A stretch of DNA of 64,000 nucleotides from Linnemannia elongata (GCA_036320915.1 JAXBDG010000005.1:372001-436000), one strand, 5' to 3'; shown: positions 1 to 12,090, counted from the first letter of the stretch. Numbers and translations: made by a program. The notes: generated by a model not told the origin, from the sequence alone.

Positions 1-1
1 G

Positions 2-1915
2 GTAATCTGTCGAAAGGTGATCTGGACCCTTGCGAGTCCCATCCTGGAGCAGCTCGAGAGTCTGGTAATCTCGGTCGGGATCATTGGACGTTATACTGAA
101 GTGGTGGGTCGATTGAAGAGACTTCGCAGGATTCGCTTCTACATGGACGAGGTCTTTGACTATGATGGCGAGGAGGAGGAGTATGGCCCTGGGGATGTTC
201 GAGGATCGGGAACGGAGGACCAGAATGTGGTGATGCAGGCTCTTTTCCAGTTCGTCGTTGAACATATTCGTCTCTTCAAAGGTTGTCTCAAGGTAGTTCA
301 GTTTTCTCCGTCTGGTCAGGACAACGACAACGACTTCTTTGAGGAAACGTCAGTGCCTTGGGAGACGCAGCTGGCGATTTTTCGACTTTTGCCGGCTCTG
401 GAGAAGCCCATGTGGTTGCGCAGTGACAACTGGATGCAGTTTGCAACCAAACCACTAGTCACGGACCTTGAGCATGTGGAATACATCAGCAACCTTACGC
501 CGGTGAGCTTGTGGTTTGATATGGTTCGTCCTCATCGCCAGTTCCTTCAAGGTTGTCGGTCGCTGAAGCAGTTGTGTATGGTCTCTCTTGGCCAAGGATC
601 ATTCAATTGGGCTGCTCAAGAAAAACGGGACATGGAGACCAGGCATGGACGAATCAACAAAGAAGCGCCATCTACTCTACAGGGACCCAGAACTTCGGAT
701 GCGGAGCATGGGCTGGTGCCACTGGAAGTTGTCAAGCTTTTTGAACACGCAGAGCCTCATACCGACGAACTCAACGACATTGCATTCGCCTTTAGCCAGA
801 CGCTCGTGAGCATCGATTTCCACTCGGCAATTCTTGAAATTTTCGATCCGTCTCGATCCATTCACCTTGGACAAGGATGGATTACCCTCCCCCGTCTGAA
901 ACGACTCGCACTGATTGGGGACGCAGGCCGCATTGTTGTCGATCGTGCGCTATTCACACACTGTCCCAACGCCACCCATGTCGAGATAAATGACGGGACG
1001 GAGGAGTACCATTGTCAGGATATTGTTCCCTGTCTGCCAGCAGCCTTACCCAATCTCAGGAATTTGTGTTTGAGAGGCTGGAGTGCATTGACCTTTCACC
1101 CTGCAACTCTTTCCTCATTGACAAATTTGGATACTTTGAGACTTTCCACCGTACGGCGTGGGATTGCAGATCCGATTTGTTTTATTCCGCCTATTGAGGA
1201 GCTGAACCGGTCCTATGGTATTGCCAGCTATGTTGATATTACCGAGGAGGCATATGAACCAGTGGCGGCAGGAGGAGAACAGCCAAATCCGATGATAGAG
1301 ATTACGCGACCGCACTGGTCTTGGGATTGGCACTTGCCTCATCTCCAAAGTCTCCACTTGACATCCGAATTCGCATATCGGTTCGAATTTAGGATGCTCA
1401 TGGGTTGTCCGGAATTGAAGCATCTGTTCCTCAACATGCTCACGGAAGAAAAACAGCACCCACGAGTAATCACCCAAGCCGACCTGTTTACTTCTTCATC
1501 GTCGTCCTCATCCAACATAGACAGCAACAACGACCATCAGTCTACGCGGATAGTTGCAGGAAAATTATCGATTCTCCGTATGGCGGGTCTTTGGATCATG
1601 GACGACGCAGTTCTGGACGAGTTCCTAACATTTATGTTCCCTCGCCTTTACAACTTCACCGAGAACGGGTGGGGTGGTATTACAGTGAGAGGGGTTGTCC
1701 GTACGATTCGACCGAGGGTGGGAGGGTTCACGAAGTTGATTTTGAGTCTTCCGCAACCATCATCAGAGGAGGAGATGGAAGAGTTGGGACTTTATCCGAA
1801 GGATGGTATTGATAGTGGGAGGATGAGTGGGTTTAGGATTTTCCCGCAAGTTGCGTTTAGTAATGATGACGGGGAGTATGTGTACTATCGCTTCAAGAAG
1901 GACATGGATGGTTGA
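2..1915 (+). CDS. F-box-like/LRR protein A, 5' end cut by the window edge
   Basis: This is the C-terminal part of a member of the same family as the genes at 23401, 26841 and 37355. The frame is open to the left edge; a GTG at 17 is not a credible start, because residues encoded before it (V-x-R-x-VIW) align with the internal V-Y-R-E-VIW segment of the paralogues. About 638 codons are visible. Shared signature blocks occur in order: a LEQLESL-type leucine repeat, an F-N-W-A-A-Q-E-K-R block (about 600), CFIPPIEELNRSYG (about 1180-1220), a W-S-W-D-W-H-LP block followed by SEFAYRFEF (about 1320-1390), and a final G-E-Y-V-Y motif near the stop at 1913. Leucine-rich repeats in F-box proteins choose substrates for SCF ubiquitin ligases; the F-box would lie outside the window. 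No intron is evident. The specific target cannot be inferred. Confidence 0.8.
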   Translation, partial: VICRKVIWTLASPILEQLESLVISVGIIGRYTEVVGRLKRLRRIRFYMDEVFDYDGEEEEYGPGDVRGSGTEDQNVVMQALFQFVVEHIRLFKGCLKVVQFSPSGQDNDNDFFEETSVPWETQLAIFRLLPALEKPMWLRSDNWMQFATKPLVTDLEHVEYISNLTPVSLWFDMVRPHRQFLQGCRSLKQLCMVSLGQGSFNWAAQEKRDMETRHGRINKEAPSTLQGPRTSDAEHGLVPLEVVKLFEHAEPHTDELNDIAFAFSQTLVSIDFHSAILEIFDPSRSIHLGQGWITLPRLKRLALIGDAGRIVVDRALFTHCPNATHVEINDGTEEYHCQDIVPCLPAALPNLRNLCLRGWSALTFHPATLSSLTNLDTLRLSTVRRGIADPICFIPPIEELNRSYGIASYVDITEEAYEPVAAGGEQPNPMIEITRPHWSWDWHLPHLQSLHLTSEFAYRFEFRMLMGCPELKHLFLNMLTEEKQHPRVITQADLFTSSSSSSSNIDSNNDHQSTRIVAGKLSILRMAGLWIMDDAVLDEFLTFMFPRLYNFTENGWGGITVRGVVRTIRPRVGGFTKLILSLPQPSSEEEMEELGLYPKDGIDSGRMSGFRIFPQVAFSNDDGEYVYYRFKKDMDG

Positions 1916-2317
1916 TATAGAAGTACTTAACTCTCTCCTGGAATTTTCGATGGCGCCGGTGAGTGAGTTCTAATAAACGAACGCAAAAGAAAAAAAAACA
2001 AGGTGCAAGGAGCGTTTTGGTTGGAGCTTCAAAAAAAAAAAAAAACACGCGCTTTTTTTCAATTAATTGCATGTCGCGTATTGGTCTTTTACGTTTTAAC
2101 GCGATAGCGTTCCATGTGACTGTTTTTTGTATTTTGATTTTTGTGCGCTCCAAGGTACAGCCTTTTGCCACCAGTTACACCTTTCTCACCTTTCTCACCT
2201 TTCACACTGTACGACTTTGCCAACAAACGACAACGCCGTCCACTGCATTCTTGACCGACGACGGACAGAACACAGACAGGACGAGTTCATTCGTCACTTT
2301 GTTCAACATTCTGGACG
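1916..2317. other. Intergenic, F-box/LRR A to the Sld7-like gene
   Basis: No gene is seen. It holds the 3' flank of the F-box/LRR gene, two A-rich runs (about 1988-2000 and 2030-2045) and a CACCTTTCT repeat (about 2178-2205) that probably belongs to the promoter or 5' leader of the next gene. Confidence 0.6.
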
Positions 2318-5305
2318 ATGGACACACAAGACGATGCACTCATCTCACAGGAGAACACTCCTCCTCTTCCTGTCCTGAACGAGCACAAAGGCTACATCAC
2401 CAACCCAAGCAAGGAGACCAACTTTGTCAATGGGGCACACCAACCCCCCAGCATCACTACCAATGAAGCCATACCCCTTGACGAGGAGAACGTCTTTTCA
2501 TTCCGCAAAAAGAAACCCTCATCCAAACCTGTTAGGTCATCTCCTCGACGGTCACCTCTGGTGACATCACCCCATTCCGCTAGACGCAACAACAGGGATA
2601 GTAACAACAGCAGCAGCTCAATTCTCACCAGCCCGTCAGTCCGGCCCATGCGTGGCAAAGCTGCAGTACAGGAGGAGCTTTCTTTAGAGTCGGTGCGGTC
2701 GGTGACGTTTGCGGCCGGAACTTTGTCAAACGGTTCGAGTCCATATTCGACACCCAAGAAGGGAGGCAGCAGCAGATCGACATCTTCGTCGCAGGAGGAT
2801 CTCTCACCGTTGCAGCGATGGGATACGATCTGGAAGTGCTCTTGGATTGTCCCTGCGCTTGTTCCCGTCAATAACACCGCAGCCATCAACTCCTCAGTAA
2901 CGACAACCACAGCAAGGAAATCGACCACCGGATTCCCACAACGGAAATCTGCCTCCTTGAGTACCCAGCAGGCTGTCTTTGATGGAAAGGGCGGGATCAA
3001 AGTCCAGGGCACTGTCACCGAGCTGCCAGGAATCGTCTTTGCGTTACCTAGTGCTGTGTCTACTGTTACCACCTCCCTGGACGAGTTGTCGTTGCAGGAT
3101 CAGACTGCGATCAGAAGGGAGAATGTCGAGATGCATTTGGTGGCGCGGATCAGGATCTGTACCTTTCCGATCTTTCTCCTTGCTCCTGGATGTGCCGAAC
3201 CCTGTCGCATGTAAGTCCACACCAGGTCATTTTTTTCCTTCACTTTAAGGATTTAATGATAGCACAGTTTTACGAGCGTTGTTGTCTTTGTCCGCAGATC
3301 TCTCATCGCTTTTGCTGATATCGACTGTTTCTTTAATGTTGCATTCTCTAGTTTCACATCTCCGGATTCGCAGGCGTCTTCGCAGTTCTTGAAAGAGATG
3401 CTGAACGACGAAGATGTTGTAAGTACTGTCATTCTTAGATCTGCAACACTGAATCTGACCGATCTAGGTGAGACTTTAGAAAACAGACCGTTGTTAACTC
3501 GTTCATGTATGCTTTCACCTGATTAATTAGGCGTACATGAAGGAGCAATCTATGGCTGGAGTTGAGACAGCGATGGGATCAATTGGATTGCTTTTACGCG
3601 TGGCGCCAAAGATTGGGCCGATCGGGAAGAAGAAGGGCGCCTCAACCAACAATTTGAAGCAGGAGATCAATCCTTTCATGATGCCCGTTACCCTGGGGCC
3701 TTCAGACGATGAACCCAAGACTGATCCTGGTAAGGAAATGTTCTACTCCTTGCATAGTTCAAGGAACAAATATGCAATTTATTTATTCCTTGGAAAGCCT
3801 CATACTAACATTCTATGTGTTCATGTTTCTGCTCAATGTAGTAGCATCAACGGGAGAGAAAACAGGATCACAGAGGAAGCTGTTTCAGGAGACCAGCATG
3901 TTTCTGGTCTATGGAGCGTTGGTCAAGGAGAAACAGCCAACGGGTCGACATGCAGAACCCATCATCTCGTTCTTTGCGTATCCACTTGTCGATCAAGCCA
4001 GCCTCATGGACCACATGCTTCTCAACACTCGTTCATTTGACAGGATGAAGCAGGAAACTGAAAAGACAGAGGTCAAACAGGAGAAGGTGGCGGAGGACTT
4101 TGTCAGCTATGATGACCCAGTGGTGGACAGTATCATGAACGGCTGTGATACTGAGCAAGAGTCGGGATACTCGTCGGATCGGGCTACTCGAAAAGATATC
4201 GATCTCGATGAAGGTATGCCCTCGCCTCTCTTATATTGTCTTTTTGTCTACATTTAGGATCAGTAGGCCTGAACATTATAGTGTTCATACTGACACTGCA
4301 TTTGTTTTTTGATGAAACATTAGACGATTCGTTACATCAGGAGATGGAGTTGCTACGGGCAATCGAGAGAAACAAGTCATGGGCACCATATGTCGTAACT
4401 TCAACAACATTACCACCACCACTCCCAGCTCCAAATTCAGCAACTACGGATTCAACCAACTCATCGACAACCACCTCCAAGGAGGTCAAGAAGGAGCGCA
4501 GTTTATCGAGAGCGCAGACGATGGATAATGTTAGTACTACAAAGAGGGATGGTTCCAGTCGTTCCACGTCAGCAACTGCGTTTTCACGACATCGCAGCAT
4601 GGATGGTCACGCATCTGGTAGCAGAGGAGGTCTGGCGTCGGCTCATGTTGGCGCAACGTCTGGAAGTAGCGCTGCGACGAAACCTGTCAGGAAGGGCATC
4701 AGTCGGATCAAAAGTCCATCTCGTGCACCCCAGAAGCCTCTGGATGTTACTACTGAGGGTCTAAGACGCAAATTACTAGGCCCAGGATCGATCAGGAAGA
4801 CTTTGGCCAATACCACCAGCACCAATGGAGTCGCGACTGAAGGCAGTGCTGTAAGGAGAACGTCGTTTTCGAGTATGCATATCGGAATGAAGAGTCCTTC
4901 AAGACGAGCCGCTGCTTCAGGGAGTCGTGGATCGAGTTCTCCGGCAATTGCGGACGATATTCCGGATTTGATGACGATGATGAAGATGAAGAAGCGGCAG
5001 AATATCGAGAGGGCTGCTCTTGCTGCCGCTACTGCTGCTGGTGGTAGTGGAGAAGGTGACAACGACGATGATCCATTTTCGGCACCGTCACCGCTGCGGT
5101 CACGGACGACGACGAAAGGCATACCTAGTCGTGCTGGTGGTGGCAGGAGGAGTAGCGATAGTGGTTCTGCGGGACAATCAAATCCATTTTTGGTGACACT
5201 GAAAAACATCCAAAGCGAAGAGCAACAGGAAATGGTATTGGGACGGGAACAGGAGCAGCAGGACCAAGGTCAGGGCGATGACGAAATGTTTGAGGCCAAG
5301 CCTAC

Positions 5306-5339
<34 letters not shown>

Positions 5340-5932
5340 GTGCCGCCACCTTCAACCCAGGCATCTTCTAGTCATGCACGATCACAACCTGCACCTCTAC
5401 CCACTGCATCATCTCTAATTGGCGATGCGCCAACTACTTCTACATCGTCAAAGTCCATCGAATCCCGAAACCAAGCCGTAAGTCTTTGTTGGTTATTCTA
5501 TTACTTTGTGGATTGTGTTAACAGAGCCCGGCGTAGACTAATAACATATGTCAACCTTTTGATATGATTGTAGACGATCAAAGGGCTCACGGCATCGGTG
5601 CTATCAAAGAACAACATTGGACCTGGCCACGAAGAGTATGAAGAGTGTGCGGATCATCTCTACCGAACTGTTACCTTTGCTATGGTAAAGTATCTTTTGT
5701 TCTGTTTTTGTCAAAAGTGTTTTTGTATTTTTTTTTTCTGTGCAATGGCAGAAGGGGGAGGGGGGAGAGAGAAGAAAGTATAGATTTGCAGTACATTATT
5801 TAAATGACTAATTTTGTTGTTTTTTTTTTGCTTCAAAATATCATTTGAATATAGCGCAAGGATATTAATACAAAGGTGTATCATCTTGAGGAATTGGAAC
5901 GACTTATGGATAGGCATGCTTCGATGATGTAG
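2318..5932 (+). CDS. Protein with C-terminal Sld7/MTBP-like domain (candidate replication-initiation factor)
   Basis: A seven-exon model keeps frame throughout: 2318-3210, 3298-3418, 3531-3729, 3842-4213, 4324-5477, 5574-5684, 5855-5932, giving 975 residues. All introns are GT-AG; the fifth has a textbook branch site (GACTAATAAC, about 5536). Residues 1-170 and about 500-910 are low-complexity Ser/Thr/Pro/Arg-rich, including an Ala run coded by GCA repeats near 5308-5340. Residues about 200-400 look folded. The last 62 residues resemble the Sld7 C-terminal domain pattern: a hydrophobic helix, N-I-G-P-G-H-x-E-Y, L-Y-R-T-V-T-F-A-M-R-K, then a final helix ending H-A-S-M-M. Sld7 in yeast and MTBP in animals act with Sld3/Treslin when CDK licenses origin firing, in the nucleus. 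The domain call is from memory of the family pattern and is moderate; the gene structure is firm. Confidence 0.6.
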
Positions 5933-6344
5933 AATTACAAGCTCTTCTTAACTTACAACTTATACCAGTAGCTTTGAGTTAAAAAAAAAAAAACGCATTA
6001 AGTGTTACTCAGCTCTACAGGGACACATGGGATGTTTTTGTTGTTTTGAGCAAAAAGATTTTTTTATTATACTCGACAGGCAGGCAGGTAGGTATGGAAC
6101 GTGAAACAAAAAAGAAAAGCACAGTTCATGGTGGAAGTTTTGCGTGCGAGTGCGAAAAGACATAATACTGAGAAAGAAGAAAAAACAATACAATTACAAG
6201 TTGGTGAACGCAAGGTTCGGTAGATACAAAGAAGAGAGGCGTGTTAGAGGACACGAGGAAAAAAAAAGGAGCTATACAAATAATGGAAGTGGCTGTAAAG
6301 TGAGGTGAACAGCGAACCACATGAAGACGAGGGGTCACCATGGC
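5933..6344. other. Convergent intergenic (two 3' ends)
   Basis: This 412-base gap lies between two convergent genes. It is AT-rich, with short A runs at about 5981-5993 and 6260-6268. No open frame looks coding. It should hold the two 3' UTRs and polyadenylation signals. Confidence 0.6.
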
Positions 6345-9335
6345 CTAGTAGTAGGTTTGGTAGATGCCTTGGGCCGGGAAGCCATTCGAAGCGACACGGG
6401 CATACTCGACACCGTTCATGGACTGATCCGAAGACGGGTCAGAGAACCCTTGGTATCCACCAGCATTTGGTGCACACCCACCACCCATGCTGGAGGGGCT
6501 TTGTTGTGGTTGGTGGTAGTGCTGCTGCTGTTGGTGTTGTGCATGGGCATAAGTGGAAGGGGGTCCGTGACGCGAGGTGGGATACCCCTGGTAGTCCTGG
6601 TACTCCTGCTGCTGGTGCGACGGATATTGTTGGTATGGTGTAGAAGAAGATGGTGAGCGCAAGGCAGACGTGGGTGAAGCTTGTTGATGTTGGAGGTGAT
6701 CCATCGCGAGGGCGCCCAAGGCCGCAAGACTGTCAGCCGCGGCGACGACGTTCGCAGAGATAGGACCAGTGCCAGTACTGGGGCCCATATGTCCGAGCGG
6801 GGTCATGGGCGACAATGGAGAGGTTGGAGAGGTGGGCGATCCTTCGTGCGAGGGAGTCTGCAGTGGTGACGACATTGCGTTGTTGTTGTCGCCAGAGTTG
6901 TATTGGTATACGGAGGGAGGTCCCATATCGAGGTGCAACTGCTGTTGGTGTGATTGTTGTTGCTGTTGTGCAGAAGGGTGATGCGCAAAGGAGAGTTGTG
7001 GTGTTTGGGTCGTATAAGGATTAGTAGGGTGTCCATGAGAAGCGTAGGTTGGTGAGAGGGGCGAGGTCATCGGAGAGATGGGCGGCTGTTGCGGGTGTTG
7101 TTGTGCTCCCGCACTGCGTCCATACTGTTGCTGGTTATAATAATCCAAGGGTGACGCCAGAGGCGAGGTAGGAGACCCCGAAGATGCGGAACCAGAAGAC
7201 GATGCCGACGACGTCGAAGGGACCATGCCGTAGAAAGCAGCGGCGGTACCATCATCCACAACACCGGTAGAGATGGCCTGTGGGTGTGGGTGGCCAGGGA
7301 GAGAATTGGCGTAGATGGAGGAGTACTCCTGGGGCTCATTCTTCACAGTTTGGTGTTCTTTGCGGTGGTGCTTGATGAGCGTTGTCTTCCTACAGAAGCT
7401 GTTTGTAACAAGAAAATCGAGCGATTGTGATGGATTAATAAGGTAGGACCGTAGGGCGTGGGGATTCAATGCATAACGTGAGAAGATGTATGCATTGTAA
7501 GGTTCGAGAGCGGAGAGGGATTGTGGGGTATGAGGGTGCTCCAGGGGTCAGGGGATCTTTTTTTTTTTTTTTTTTTTTTCTTTTTTTCGTCTATTTGTCG
7601 CCGTTGTTGGTTGTTGTTGTTTTTTTTTGAGTTTCGGACATGATCGATGATGAAGTTGATGATGGTTGCGATAACTGAAAATGGTTGTCTGGTTGTCATT
7701 GTCATTGTTGCTGGTTGTCGTCGTTGTTTCTGTTGCTCATGTAGTTGTTGGTCGTAAAACGATCGAGAGGATATCAAAAAAATAACAAATGCAAAGCGAG
7801 GGAAAAAACACGCGCATATCACTCGACCATTTAAAAACTCAAACAGGAAGGAAGAGGAGAAGTACAGGGACAAAAGTACCTTGCCCCACTTCCCACTGGA
7901 TCCCCTTCCCTCCCGTTAACCATAAATGCAATATCAACAAAAAAAAAAAAACAATACCTCTTGTTACAAAACAGCACCAGACACTTGTAGGGTCGCTTTC
8001 CAGTATGAATACGACGATGACGAGCCAAGGAACTACTATCGCTGAACCGCTTCTGACAATCGGGCTGCTCACACATATGGGGTCTCTCGCCCGAGTGTGT
8101 CCGCAGGTGGACTGTGAGTGCTGACCGCTGGATGAACGACTTGTAACATCCTGGCTCTTCACACGCGAATGGTCTAGATTTTTTTTTTTTTTTTGTTTTT
8201 TTTGTTGGAGATGAGCAATGGACGAAGTGGTTAGGGGGTAGGGGTAAGGGTGACAGGGGATGGGAAGGCAAGGATAGAGATAGGGGTGAAAGGAAAGGAA
8301 AGGAAAGGGGAGCTTTTGGTTAGTAACGTTTTGGTCCATTAGTGACATGAGTGTGTGTGTGTGTGGAACGAGATAGAGAGCGGCAGAGCCAAAGGAGGGA
8401 CAGAAAAAGAAAAAAAAAATTGAGATGAATAGATTGTCTCACCACCCAAGCTTTCATCGGCCGATGCATTTAGATACAAAGAGTGTGAGCATTGGACCAT
8501 GTTCACAAAAAACAGGTGTACGCCCAGGCCAATAAGCGTCCAAACATGGGCATCGCAAACATACACGGACAATTGCTCAATGGGATGTATGGGGCAAAGG
8601 GGAGAGGGGGAGAGGGAGAAAGAGAGGCAGTCGGGTAGGGGTGTATGAGTGTGTGAAAGCGTCAACAAAGCCCCAAAGGGGAGACAGTCGGTCGAAAAGG
8701 AACACGCATCCGCATTTCATTTGGTGTTGGTGTAAAGCAAAAAACAACAACAATTCGAGGGATTAAACAATAGCGACCAACCAACCATGCAACATAAGGG
8801 AGGAGGAGGGAGATACACAACAAAGGCATTATCAACAGCAACAAACAAAAAAAATTGAACCAACGAACGCCTTTGTTTTTTTGTTTGTATGTGCTGTTTG
8901 GACTAGACACACAAAACAATACCCGACATTGAACCACATGCTCAAACGTCCAAGAGAGATGAACATTTAGAAAGCGATGCAAGAGGGAAAAGAGAGGCGA
9001 GGAGTCGAGACAGGGCAAGGAGTAAGAGAAGGGGAAAAAGCGAAACGCGTTTACATTTACAAATACCCGATAAACAAAAAGTCAGCAACGCCGTTATCGG
9101 CGCAAGTCGATGGCCATACGCCAAATAGCCGCGGGAAGAAACAAAGGAGTCATCTGGTCAAGCCTGAATGAACCTTGAATGATTGCAATTACCTTTCGTT
9201 AGTATGGATGCGCCCATGGCGAGCAAGGTCGGACCGTCGAGAGAAGGCCTTGTGGCAGTCATCCCAAGCGCATTGGAAGGGTCGTGCGGCGAGTTCCTGT
9301 CGCTTTGCCGTATGAATTATTTCTCCAATATCCAT
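6345..9335 (-). CDS. C2H2 zinc-finger transcription factor, four fingers plus Q/S/P-rich tail
   Basis: Three exons on the minus strand (9335-9193, 8173-7958, 7398-6345) join in frame to 470 residues. Four classical C2H2 fingers lie at the N-terminus: C22/C27/H40/H44, C52/C57/H70/H74, C82/C87/H100/H104 and C112/C117/H130/H135, joined by T-N-E-R-P, S-G-E-R-P and T-G-K-R-P linkers. Introns fall just after finger 1 and inside finger 4 (between K119 and F121). Residues about 140-470 are rich in Gln, Ser, Pro, His and Tyr, as in transactivation regions. The protein is therefore a likely nuclear DNA-binding regulator; such finger arrays are common in fungi and the target is unknown. Both introns are long for this genome (559 and 1019 bases) and full of homopolymers. 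The start codon at 9335 gives a short lead (19 residues) before finger 1. Confidence 0.85.
7399..7957 (-). other. Intron 2 of the zinc-finger gene, with a T22 run
   Basis: GT donor at 7957-7956 and AG acceptor at 7400-7399. It holds an uninterrupted T22 (7558-7579, plus strand) and GTTGTTG-rich simple sequence. No coding segment is seen. Confidence 0.7.
8174..9192 (-). other. Intron 1 of the zinc-finger gene
   Basis: GT donor at 9192-9191 and TAG acceptor ending at 8174, 1019 bases. In sense orientation the acceptor is preceded by an A-rich, not pyrimidine-rich, tract (plus strand T run 8179-8208). No gene inside is supported. Confidence 0.65.
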
Positions 9336-10914
9336 CGTTTTGTCGTTTAGTTCGTTTTATTGTACTGAAAGAAGATGAAGTTGATGAGGAGCGATGTGAG
9401 AGAGAAGAAAGCGCCAAGAGAGCGAAAATGGGGGGAGAGAACGAGAGAAAATAGAGAGATGGAGGGGGATGAAGGTGGCGTTAAAGGAATGAGTTAGGAA
9501 GCAAGAAGTGAAGGCAAGTGTGGTGAAGGAAATAGAAGAAGCAGAGAGAAAGAAGAAGAAAAAAAAGAAAAGGAGGAAGATGAAGATATATGTGAGTGAG
9601 CGTGTCAAGATGACGATGCACAATTTTGAACAATAGCAAAAGGAAAACAAAAGGAAAAAAAAAAGGCAGGGGGTTGGACATAAAAGTGAATGAATGAACG
9701 AATGAATTGAGAGCAGTGCATTAACATTAACAACTCTCATTTCCTTTCCACTCCTCTCTTTGTAACCCTTGCGTACTTGCACTATCCCGTCCCCAGCAGT
9801 CTTTTGCTGTCCTTCCTTTTGCCTTTGCCCCCCCTTATTTTCCTTCAACGAACAAAAAACGAACGAACAACAACATCCCTCTGGCCTATGAGAGGTAACC
9901 AACCCTCCCTTCCTCTCTTCACCTTCCCCTCTCACTACGCCGCTTGAATACTCCAAAAGAAAATCACATGAAGCCAAGTTGCATTGGCTGGCCACCGCCA
10001 TTCTCTCCCTCCTCATCCAGCCTATGAGCAGGCACCAGCCAGGCTCCCCTTCACCTCATCTCCGAGGAGAAATAGAAATGTTCATACGGTAGATAGAGCA
10101 TAGCATATACCCCACGCTCGTTCCTCTTCTTTCAGCTCCCGCGCATTCGCCCAGTCGTTTATTCGCTGCTTCATCTTTGAGTGCTCAGACACATAACAAA
10201 AAAAAGATGGTTGGCTCAAACATAGAGGGAACCCTCGGACCCCGGAAGGAGAATAAAAACTCAGCTCTGCTCAGCCTCTCCCAATATGTGTACGTCCTTG
10301 CACCGTGCGCCTTACTCTTCTTCCTACCATCATAACAGCCATAAGTGCCCTATGAGAGGCAAAAAAAAGAAACAATTGTCCCAGGTACCCGATGTATGTA
10401 GGAAGAAGAGGAGCGATGCTTGTATGGTTTACGCCCGCGTACGACTTTGATTCCCCTCTCTTTTCTCGGCAGACAACCCCGAAACCCAGTTTTGGAGATC
10501 CAAACAAGGCTACCAACACAGACACACATACACACACACACACATATACCCGCAGAATAATTCCCACAGTCGAAAAAATGACAAAAAAACTGGATTGCGC
10601 AGGCTGACAAGAGAAGGGAAAAGAGTCGAAAAAGGGGCTGGAAAGAGGAAACAAAGGTGGTACGAGAGAGGAAGGAGTAACCGAACAAGAGGGAGCAAAT
10701 GGACAGGAAGACTGCGAAAGGCTCTGAGATAGAGAAATAAGGGGGCGAGTGAGAGAGAGAGAGACAACGAGAAAGACGGAAGAAAGTAGAAAAAGAACGA
10801 GAGGAAGGAGAGGAGGAGGGAGAAAAAAGAGCAGAATTAGAGGCGAAGAAAGAAGGAGAGAAAGAGAGCTTCCTGTTTACCTTTGTGGTTTGGAGGCAAA
10901 CAATAAGGAACGAA

Positions 10915-10930
10915 GGGGGGGGGGGGGGGG
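10915..10930. repeat. G16 homopolymer
   Basis: An uninterrupted run of 16 G on the plus strand inside the purine-rich region upstream of the zinc-finger gene. Such a run can form G-quadruplexes and is prone to length change. Confidence 0.9.
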
Positions 10931-10939
10931 TTTGAAGAT

Positions 10940-11026
10940 TTGAGAAGAAGAAGAGCGAAAGAAAACGAGAGAAGGAGAGAGGAAGAGAGAGATAGACAGA
11001 GAAAGAGAGACAGAGACAGAGAAAGA

Positions 11027-11062
<36 letters not shown>

Positions 11063-11120
11063 TGGAGGCGCAAGGAAGAGAGGAAAGTAAGGGAAAGAGT
11101 GAGAAGGGAAGACAGAGACG
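10940..11120. repeat. GA-rich tract with (GA)n core
   Basis: Almost pure purine on the plus strand, with an alternating GA core at about 11030-11059. GA/CT tracts of this kind are frequent in fungal promoters; here it has no adjacent start codon. Confidence 0.85.
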
Positions 11121-11750
11121 AAGGCGAGGTCAGCCTTTGCTTTTTTTTTTTTTTTTGCCTCGATTTTTCACGGGATCCTTGTTTGTTCTGTTTGTTTCGC
11201 TGTCGTATGTTATGCTTTGCTTGCCCTTGATTGCGTGCTACGTTCAGAAGAATAATGTTCTTTTTTACAATGAGCAACCCATGGTGTCCCACTCTCCTAT
11301 CAGTCCCCTTGTTATTTGCAATGACAAAAGAATATCAGAGAGGTCGCCCAATGGTTTCTTGGCTTCTTTTTTGGTCTCCCCAGGGGTTAGAGATGGAGGG
11401 TAGAGTTGTAATATTAGTGACCCCCCCCCCCTTCCTTCCGTGAGAAAGAAAAAAAGAAAAAAGAGACGTGGGCCGCAGTCGTCAATGCAAATGTGTATCC
11501 CATCCACATGCTTCATGCAAAGAAGGAACACCAAAAACGTTAACAGCCTTTTTCTAGCTCATAAAAAACCCCCGATTTTTTTTTTAGGTCTCTCCCCTCA
11601 TCATCTCCAGTGTCTGTCTATCTACCCCGTTCTCGTTTCTTCAAACCGTTGGCGGGTAATTTTTCATATTTAATTCCGCAAGGCAGTGGCGGGAAGAAAA
11701 GGAACAACAACAAACGGGAGCACAGGCCAACTGGAGTAGGAGTAGTAGTA

Positions 11751-11773
11751 GGGGGGGGGGGGGGGGGGGGGGG
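11751..11773. repeat. G23 homopolymer
   Basis: An uninterrupted run of 23 G on the plus strand, the longest G run in the window, between the zinc-finger gene and the 3' end of phosphatidylserine synthase. The exact length may carry sequencing error. Confidence 0.9.
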
Positions 11774-12090
11774 TTAGAAACAAAGGGATATGGATTCGAG
11801 AGAGGGCAGGGAAACATTCAGCAAAAAGAAAGGAGAGAAGGAGAGAGAGAGCGAAGGGATAAGAAGGACACAAAACATCCAAGATACCGTTCGATCGTTC
11901 GTTTTTTCTTTCACAAGCAGATAGGAGAAAAAAAAAGGGGGGAAAAGATGTATTACGAAGATTGCGAATAAAAAAAGGGCTACAAATAAAAAACAAAAAA
12001 ACATCCTATATCCTGACAAACATCTTTCTCATTCATATCCTGTGCGCTCCTATGGCCTTCAACTAGAACCCACCATCTCCAGGAAAACTT

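Larger units (their letters stand above)
9336..12090. other. Upstream region of the zinc-finger gene, purine-rich simple sequence
   Basis: No supported gene in 2.75 kb. It lies upstream of the zinc-finger gene and downstream of phosphatidylserine synthase, so it should contain the promoter and 5' leader of the former and the 3' UTR of the latter. It is dominated by strand-asymmetric purine tracts (about 9360-9620 and 10610-11110), a (CA)n stretch (about 10520-10550), a (GA)n run and G/C homopolymers annotated separately. Open frames here are simple-sequence artefacts (poly-Leu/Ser/Phe or Arg/Glu). Confidence 0.6.

Noticed and set aside
2392..3072. Long antisense frame over exon 1 of the Sld7-like gene
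   Set aside because: Antisense shadow of a Ser/Thr-rich exon; the sense frame has consistent splicing and a plausible domain.
4643..5209. Antisense frame of about 188 codons over exon 5 of the Sld7-like gene
   Set aside because: Leu/Pro/Ser-rich shadow of a low-complexity sense exon.
9357..10016. Minus-strand open frame of about 219 codons
   Set aside because: Composition is Leu/Phe/Ser-rich read-through of a purine tract, with no domain and no paralogue; treated as promoter DNA of the zinc-finger gene.
10837..11292. Minus-strand open frame of about 151 codons with long Leu-Ser repeats
   Set aside because: It is a translation of the (GA)n tract and has no start or splice context.
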